A stretch of 64,000 bases of DNA from Poa pratensis. Its lineage: Eukaryota > Streptophyta > Magnoliopsida > Poales > Poaceae. The notes under the pieces were generated by a model. The model searched no databases and was not told the DNA's origin. It worked only from the letters and a program-made list of their open reading frames with translations. Each line of letters starts with the position of its first letter. The stretch's first letter is position 1. Shown here piece after piece: positions 57,848 through 64,000 of the stretch. The DNA is taken from the NCBI GenBank assembly GCA_947311845.1, contig CAMZMU010000111.1:13000743-13064742 (forward strand). Reading direction: 5' to 3'. The translations under genes were made by a program, and so were the position numbers.

Positions 57848-58109
57848 ATCTTCTGGTGCTGTTGCTGGGAAGTAATAAAACACTCTACCGTTAACACGCC
57901 ATCAAGACATTTTTCTGGCGCCGTTGCCGGGGATACTGGAATCTCCAGATAGGGGAGTCTCACACTTCCAATCTCATTACTTTGTTTTTGTCTTGCTTAG
58001 TTTATTTTATTTTATCTTGTTTGCTGTTAAAACCCAAAAACACAAAAAAAATCCTGCATTTAGTTTATTTCGGTTTGTTATTTTCTTGTTCTGTTTTAAT
58101 TTTGCTAAA

Positions 58110-59906
58110 ATGAGTAATCCTGAAAACACTAAGTTGTGTGACTTCACTAGCACAAACAACAATGATTTCATATGCACACCTATTGCTCCTCCTGCTACCA
58201 CAGCAGAGTTCTATGAAATTAAACCTGCACTGTTAAATCTTGTTATGAAAGAGCAATTTTCTGGTGTTAGTACTGATGATGCTGCTGCTCACCTTAATAA
58301 TTTTGTTGAGCTATGTGATATGCAAAAGTATAAAGAGGTAGAGGGTGATATTATTAAACTGAAATTATTTCCTTTCTCCTTGAGAGGAAGAGCTAAAGAA
58401 TGGTTGCTATCTTTGCCTAGAAATAGTATTGATTCTTGGACTAAGTGTAAAGATGCTTTCATTGGAAAATATTATCCTCCTGCTAAAATCATATCTTTGA
58501 GAAGTGGCATTATGAACTTTAAGCAATTTGATAATGAGCATGTTGCCCAAGCTTGGGAAAGAATGAAATCATTGGTTAAGAATTGTCCCACTCATGGACT
58601 GACTACTTGGATGATTATTCAAACCTTTTATGCAGGATTGAATTTTTCTTCAAGGAATTTATTGGATTCAGCTGCTGGAGGGACCTTTATGTCCATCACT
58701 TTGGGTGCTGCAACAAAGCTTCTTGATGATATGATGGTAAACTATTCTGAATGGCACACCGAAAGAACTCCAACAGGTAAGAAGGTAAATTCTGTTGAGG
58801 AGATCTCCTCTTTGAATGATAAGGTTGATGCCATTATGTCTATGCTTTCGAATGGTCATGCTACTATTGATCCAAATAATGTTCCTTTAGCTTCATTGGT
58901 TGCACAAGAAGGGAATGTTGATGTGAACTTCATTAAAAATAATAACTTCAACAACAATGCCTACAGGAATAATTTTGGTAATAGCAACTATAGGCCATAT
59001 CCTTCTAATGGTAGCAATATTTATGGTAATTCCTACAACAACAATAAGAGTGTGCCCTCTGATCTTGAAGTTATGCTTAAGGATTTTATTAGCACACAAA
59101 CTACTTTCAATAAAACTGTTGAGGAAAAGCTAGGAAAAATTGATATTCTTGCTGCTAAGGTTGATAGTCTTGTTCATGATGTTGATTTCTTAAAAATAAA
59201 GGTGCTGCCTCATGATGTTAAAGAGAGCAAAACTCTCAATGCTATACAAGTTAAAATTGATAACAATATAAGAATGCTAGCTGAGTTGCATGATAGATGG
59301 GAAAGAGAGGAAAAAGAAGCTGAAATTGCTAAACAGAATAGTGTGGCTAGAGTTTGCACTATTTTTACTACTGAAAATGTTGATACCTCAAGTGCTAGTA
59401 AACCTCCTACTGTTAATGGAAAGATAATTGGTGTTGGAAATGTCTCCACTTCTGCTGCAAAAAGCTTTAAACTGCCTGATAGCACTAAAATTGCTCCTGA
59501 TAAAAGTGCTGAAATTTTTAGGAGTGTAGGAGATAATGGTTCCATTACCTTTGATGATAATAATTTTGATTTTGATGGTTGTAATATAACTGAAGTCATT
59601 ATGTTCTTGCAAAAGCTAGCTAAGAGTCCTAAGGCTAGTGAAATAAATATGGCTTTTACTAAACATATCATCAATGCTCTCATGCATGCTAGGGAAGAGA
59701 AATTAAAACGTGAAGCTTCTATCCCTAGGAAGTTAGATGATGGTTGGGAGCCCATCATTAAAATGAAAGTGAATGATTTTGATTGCAATGCTTTGTGTGA
59801 TCTTGGTGCTAGTATTTCTGTTATGCCTAAAAAGCTTTATGATATCCTTGATCTTGCACCTTTGGAAAAATGTTTTTGGATGTTCACTTTGCTGATTCTT
59901 CTATGA
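58110..59906 (+). CDS. Retrotransposon gag-protease polyprotein (frameshifted near its end)
   Basis: Starts MSNPENTKLCDF. The gag domain has FSLRGRAKEWLLSLP and DAFIGKYYPPAKI, typical of the Ty3/gypsy Retrotrans_gag fold of Athila-type elements. An Asn-rich linker (NNNFNNNAYRNNFGNSNYRP) and coiled-coil-like segment follow, then the retroviral-type aspartic protease with the DLGAS active-site motif at about residue 564. At about 59865-59870 a one-base deletion moves the protease into another frame, continued at 59870-60199. It would package RNA if expressed; activity is doubtful because of the frameshift and missing pol. Confidence 0.85.
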   Translation: MSNPENTKLCDFTSTNNNDFICTPIAPPATTAEFYEIKPALLNLVMKEQFSGVSTDDAAAHLNNFVELCDMQKYKEVEGDIIKLKLFPFSLRGRAKEWLLSLPRNSIDSWTKCKDAFIGKYYPPAKIISLRSGIMNFKQFDNEHVAQAWERMKSLVKNCPTHGLTTWMIIQTFYAGLNFSSRNLLDSAAGGTFMSITLGAATKLLDDMMVNYSEWHTERTPTGKKVNSVEEISSLNDKVDAIMSMLSNGHATIDPNNVPLASLVAQEGNVDVNFIKNNNFNNNAYRNNFGNSNYRPYPSNGSNIYGNSYNNNKSVPSDLEVMLKDFISTQTTFNKTVEEKLGKIDILAAKVDSLVHDVDFLKIKVLPHDVKESKTLNAIQVKIDNNIRMLAELHDRWEREEKEAEIAKQNSVARVCTIFTTENVDTSSASKPPTVNGKIIGVGNVSTSAAKSFKLPDSTKIAPDKSAEIFRSVGDNGSITFDDNNFDFDGCNITEVIMFLQKLAKSPKASEINMAFTKHIINALMHAREEKLKREASIPRKLDDGWEPIIKMKVNDFDCNALCDLGASISVMPKKLYDILDLAPLEKCFWMFTLLILL

Positions 59907-60199
59907 AGAAACCTTTGGGGAGAGTTGATAATGTTCTTATTATGGTTAACAATAACCTTGTCCCTGTTGATTTTGTGGTTTTGGATATTGAATGCAATCC
60001 TTCTTGTCCTATTGTGTTGGGAAGACCTTTTCTTAGAACTGTTGGTGCTGTTATTGATATGAAAGAGGGGAATATAAAATTTCAATTCCCACTCAGGAAA
60101 GGTATGGAACACTTCCCTAGAAGAAGGATGAAACACCCTTTTGATACTATTGTTAGGGCAAGTTATAATGTTGATGTTTTTGGTCTTGACAATACTTGA
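59870..60199 (+). pseudogene. C-terminal part of the retrotransposon protease in a shifted frame
   Basis: Continues as LDVHFADSS, DFVVLDIECNPSCPIVLGRP (the ILGRPFL-type flap-side motif) and ends VFGLDNT. It should be joined to the preceding frame; a single missing base explains the break. Family members have no pol fused after this in this element type. Confidence 0.75.
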
Positions 60200-62767
60200 T
60201 TCATGTTTCATGCCTAGCTAAAAGGCATTAAAGAGAAGCGCTTATGGGAGGCAACCCATTGTTTTTACTTTCTGTTATTTTTGTTTTTTGTGTCAAGGAG
60301 CTTGTTTACTTCTGTAACAACTCCTTTGTATCTTTTATTTGCTGTTTTGTTGTGCCAAGAAAAGTCTCTTATGACAAGATGGTACCTATATTTGGATTAC
60401 TGCACAGGAACAGATTTCTGGAACGTCACCGTTTCTCGCCGTAGAAAATCAGAAAATTTGAAAAAATCTGCCAATTTTTGTGCGTGTTCCTGAGATATGT
60501 ACGCAACTTTCGTACGACTAAAGTTTTTCGATTTGAGCGACGTAAGTGTCCCGAAAAAAATCATCTTTACGGACTGTTCTGGTTTTGACAGATTCTGTCT
60601 TTGTTTTGCATTCTATCTTTTACAAGTGTTGAGTGGTTTCTTTTAAGGTGAAAGAGCATCACTTAAGCCTAGTAACAGTAGCTAATGTTTGAAAATGATT
60701 GCTTATGAATTTGTGTCCTTACAGAATCAAGTGAGATTATTTGTTTTGATGCACTAACCCGCTAATGAGAAAAATGTTGAGTTTTGTGTGAAGGAAGTTT
60801 TCAAGTGTTAAGAGAGGAGGATGATATTATAAGATCAAGAAGAGTGAAAAGCTTAAGCTTGGGGAAGCTCCCATGGATCTCCCCAATATATTCAAGAAGA
60901 CTCAAGCGTCTAAGCTTGGGGATGCCCAAGGCATCCCCTTCTTCATCAACAAACTATCAGGTCATCTCTAGTGAGACTATATTTTTATTTCTTCACATTA
61001 TATGTACTTTTCTTGGAGCGTCAGTGTGCTTTTGTTTTCAGTTTGTTTTTGTTTGCTGCTCTATACTTGTTGGATCCTAGCACTCTTGTTTGGGAGAGAG
61101 ACACGCTCCGCTTTTTTTGGAATACTCTTGTTCTTCACTTATATTTGTTGAGTATTCTTGTCTAGCTACTGCTAAAGCTTCTAGCTCTCTGTTTTCATAT
61201 ATCTCTTGTCAGAGCTATTAGTTTCTTTTGAAGAAAGTACTCTCTTGCTTCACTTATATTTGTTTGGAGAGTTGTTCAAATAAGTTGATTGGTGTTTGGT
61301 TGGAACAGAAAATGCTATGCATGTGGTAGTGGTATAAAATGCTTACATAAGTCTTGTAGATCACTGTCTTGAGTAATTTGATACTTGTCAATTGTTTTGA
61401 GTTACCAAGTAAGTAATGTTTAGACTTGTGCATCATGTAAGTAAAGGCTATTAGTGAAGAACTACTGTAAAGCTTGTTGATATTTGATTTGTATCATTGG
61501 TAGTTCCAAAGTCTAGATATTTTCTAGTGAAAGGTTTTGGTTAACAAGGAAGACAATGTGGAGTCTTGTAATTTTTCAAGCATGTTTTTTATATGAGTTC
61601 TTGCTGTACCGGTTGACAGTCTGTGTTTGCTTAAATAACCTTGCTAGCCTAAACTCTGTACTAAGCGGGAATGCTGCTTGTGCATCCAAAACCCTTGAGC
61701 CAAAATCCATGCCATCTGTGTCCACCATAACTACCTATTATGTGGTATTTTCCTGCCATTCCAAGTAAATTTTTCATGTGCTACCTTTAAAATATTCAAA
61801 ACTGTTACAACTCCTTTTTGTGTCACTGTTTACAAGCTCATGAGGATGTGGTAGATGGTCTTTATTTCACTTGTTGATCAGACTTTACACCTGGACTAGT
61901 GGCATATACATCCGCTTATCCAATAATTTTGCAAAAAGAGCTGGCAACGGGGTGCCCAGTCCCAATTAATTACAACTTTAACCATTAATTCTCTTCACAT
62001 CTTTTTGCCCCTGAGAAATCAGTCAAGCAATGTTCATAAGTGTGTAAACAAAAGAGAACGAGGGATGATCTACCCGCTGGTAGAAATAACGTCCTTCATG
62101 GGAGCCGCTCTTGTAAGGTCTGGTTAACTTGTGACTTAAAGTATTGTCTATTTACTGATTCGTTGACCACTAACACACACCTCTCAAAATATATTTTTAT
62201 ACTCTCTATATGCTTTCAAAAACTTAAAAAGCTCTAGCACATGATTTAATCCCTGCTTCCCTCTGCGAAGGGCCTTTCTTTTACTTTATTGTTGAGTCAG
62301 TTTTCCTACTTCTTTCTATCTCCACAAGCAAACACTAGTGTCAACTTTGGTACAACAGTTGTTATATAATGATATGTTTGACTTATTGCATTACTTTGCC
62401 TTGACAATATCCATGAGATAAATATGTTAAAGTTGAAGCCAGTGCTGAAACTAAATCTTCCTTTGTGTTAGTCAAACACTTTCATTTAGAATCTATTGCT
62501 TTGTGAGCTAACTTTTATGCAAACTCTTATAGCTCCATTGTCTCCAAAGTATTATTCATGAAAGTTTGCACTTGTATGATTCATTTTGTTTACTCCTTGT
62601 TTACTTGTTAGCAAACTATAGACCATTGACTTGGATCACTTCATTCAGTTCATGTGCTTTGCATTACTATTTGATCAAGATTATGTTGGTAGCATGTCAC
62701 TTCAAAAATTATGTTGTTTTTATCGTTTACCTACTCGAGGACGAGCAGAACTAAGCTTGGGGATGCT
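60200..62767. other. Non-coding internal region of the gypsy element
   Basis: Contains the GGGAGGCAACCCATT block (60247-60261) and three AAGCTTGGGGA-type tracts (about 60855, 60912, 62753), the last being the functional purine tract. No polymerase sequence. Confidence 0.7.
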
Positions 62768-63332
62768 TGATACGTCTCAAACGTATCTATAATTTTTGAT
62801 GTTCCATGCTGTTATTATACCAATTGCTACATGTTTTATTTACACTTCATAGCATTTTTATGCATTTTCTGAGACTAACCTATTAACAAGATGCCGAAGT
62901 GTCAGTTCCTGTTTTCTGCTGTTTTTCTCCTTCAGAAAGGCTAGTCGCAAAATATTCTCGGAATTGGACGAAAATCAACGTGTGCAAATATCTCATCGGA
63001 AGACTCTAGAAGCCAGAAGGGGAGACAGCGTGGGGCCACTGACCGCGCCCAGGGGTGGCGTGCCTGCCTCGGGTGCCCTCCGACGCCGCTCTTTCGCATA
63101 TATTCCCGATGTCCCGAAAACCCTAAAAACACCGATCATATTCCACGAAAAGTTCCGTCGCCGCCGCCGTCATCAACCCTATATCGGGAGGTTTCTGAAG
63201 CTCTTCCCGGCACCCTGCCAGAGGAGAGATCCTCACCAGAGGCTTCTACACCGCCATGCCTGCCTCCGGAGTGATGCGTGAGTAGTTCATCCTTGGACTA
63301 CGGGTCCATAGCAGTAGCTAGATGGTTGTCTC
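62768..63332 (+). repeat. 3' LTR of the gypsy element, truncated
   Basis: Matches 56279-56870 from TGATACGTCTC to GATGGTTGTCTC with small indels (for example a shorter GGCCAC segment near 63035). Confidence 0.85.
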
Positions 63333-63335
63333 AGA

Positions 63336-64000
63336 TGGGGTTCGTAGCAGAAAACAATAATTTATCTAACTATCGCAACACCGAAACTAGCCAGGATCTA
63401 TCTATCTAGTAATGCGGTTCCGGAGAAGTCATCGGAAACATACCCTTGTAGACCGATAGCGGGAATTACGCTCCCGCACAAGCGTTGCCGATGAAGACGT
63501 ACGTAGCCGACCTCAAGTTCGCGGAGAACTTGGCGCGACGAAGAAGAAGGAGACGCGGCGATGAAGAAGCTCCTAGTGCCGAACTCGTGAGAGAGCAGCA
63601 CCTCCGAGTACTCGCACACGTACGGACCTTGACGATGACCTCCGTGCTCCCCGATCCAGCCGGAATAGCGGAAGTAGAACTTTTGGGTGGAATCCCGCAG
63701 CACAACGGCGTACTGCGGTATAGATTTCTCATGCGCGCGTAGTTCTTACAAGGGGACCGCGCACAACGGGAGGTGGAGAGAGGGTGGAAGTGGGCGGAGG
63801 GGCATCCTCGGCCAATAGAAATAAATCCTGATTTTATCTATTTTTCTATATTTTTCTAAAAATATGCCCCTTCTTATATAGGAGGAGCCAGGCTGCCAGA
63901 GCAACTGGCTCCCCAATGTGGGACTAAAAGAAAGCAGCAAGAGGCAGCAGCACCGGCCGGCCGGCCGGCCTGGCCATGCGTGCGTGCGTGGTGGCCTTTG
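63336..64000 (-). mobile_element. Partial LTR of another element, minus orientation
   Basis: Begins TGGGGTTCGTAGCAG on the plus strand, a common grass LTR end. A TATA-like CTATATAAGAAGG on the minus strand (about 63870-63882) supports minus orientation. A GCCG repeat (63954-63969) follows. The element runs off the window. Confidence 0.45.

Larger units (their letters stand above)
56279..63332 (+). mobile_element. Gypsy (Athila-like) retrotransposon with gag and protease only, 3' LTR truncated
   Basis: 5' LTR from 56279 (TGATACGTCTCAAACG...), primer site TGGCGCCGTTGCCGGGGA at 57916-57933, gag-protease at 58110-60199, purine tract AAGCTTGGGGATGC before the 3' LTR at 62768. The 3' LTR stops matching at 63332, cut by another LTR. 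No reverse transcriptase, RNase H or integrase lies between 60200 and 62767. It inserted into the copia gag after CATAT (56274-56278). Lineage by gag type and tRNA-Asp primer. Confidence 0.85.

Noticed and set aside
57924..58109. Upstream extension of the gag ORF from 57924
   Set aside because: Begins within the primer-site region; the ATG at 58110 matches where gag starts after the leader.
1..64000. CRISPR array, rRNA, bacterial operon or phage signals
   Set aside because: No regularly spaced direct repeats, rRNA motifs or compact operon structure; the sequence is clearly plant nuclear.

Overview
The window reads as grass nuclear DNA, most likely Triticeae (wheat, Aegilops or barley group). 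Stowaway MITEs with CTCCCTCCGT ends are frequent, gypsy elements use a tRNA-Asp-type primer site (TGGCGCCGTTGCCGGGGA), copia-type elements use TGGTATCAG, and small hAT and CACTA elements are common. The species call is inference. There are no bacterial features, CRISPR arrays or rRNA genes. Most of the sequence is transposon-derived.

The main genes are three copies of one membrane transporter gene, all on the minus strand, of the NRT1/PTR family (NPF), closest by motif to clade NPF7 (the NRT1.5/NRT1.8 type). Copy A (coding 6775-8853, upstream exon 9846-10005) has an intact 589-residue frame from an internal ATG. Copy B (18761-20841, upstream exon 21812-21971) is nearly identical but has a one-base deletion in its last exon. 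Copy C (about 37250-38762, upstream exon 43198-43357) is older, has lost its 3' half and is interrupted twice. A and B sit in a direct duplication (A about 3927-10107, B about 11905-22070). The flanks of the two units differ at roughly a tenth of positions plus indels, but the gene parts differ at only a handful of sites, which suggests gene conversion or a second, recent exchange.

Layout. 1-400: possible promoter and leader of a minus-strand gene lying left of the window. 860-4490: internal part of a non-autonomous LTR element split by a long LTR-like sequence. 4490-10107: unit A with a SINE, a hAT element and gene copy A. 10357-11895: MITEs and a solo LTR. 11905-22070: unit B with a hAT element, a SINE, a composite insertion holding a complete short-LTR (TRIM-like) retroelement, and gene copy B. 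23404-25106: a CACTA element upstream of copy B. 25110-28300: little recognisable. 28300-34045: possible Helitron carrying a DUF668/PSI-like fragment, a DUF1685-like fragment and a hAT derivative. 34046-37248: SINE-like, LINE-like and decayed copia sequence. 37250-43480: gene copy C with a 3.4-kb solo LTR in its first intron. 43560-46513: mostly unassigned, with one candidate small ORF. 46514-64000: a nest of retrotransposons (a copia element split by a gypsy solo LTR, itself split by a complete 7.2-kb non-autonomous gypsy element, then a gag-protease gypsy element cut by another LTR at the window edge).

I do not see a convincing new biological system. The best leads are the transporter cluster with different lesions in each copy and a sharp jump in identity, a textbook hAT excision footprint in one duplicate with the element still present in the other, the possible fragment-carrying Helitron, and a non-autonomous retroelement with two unassigned ORFs joined by a TAATG overlap.
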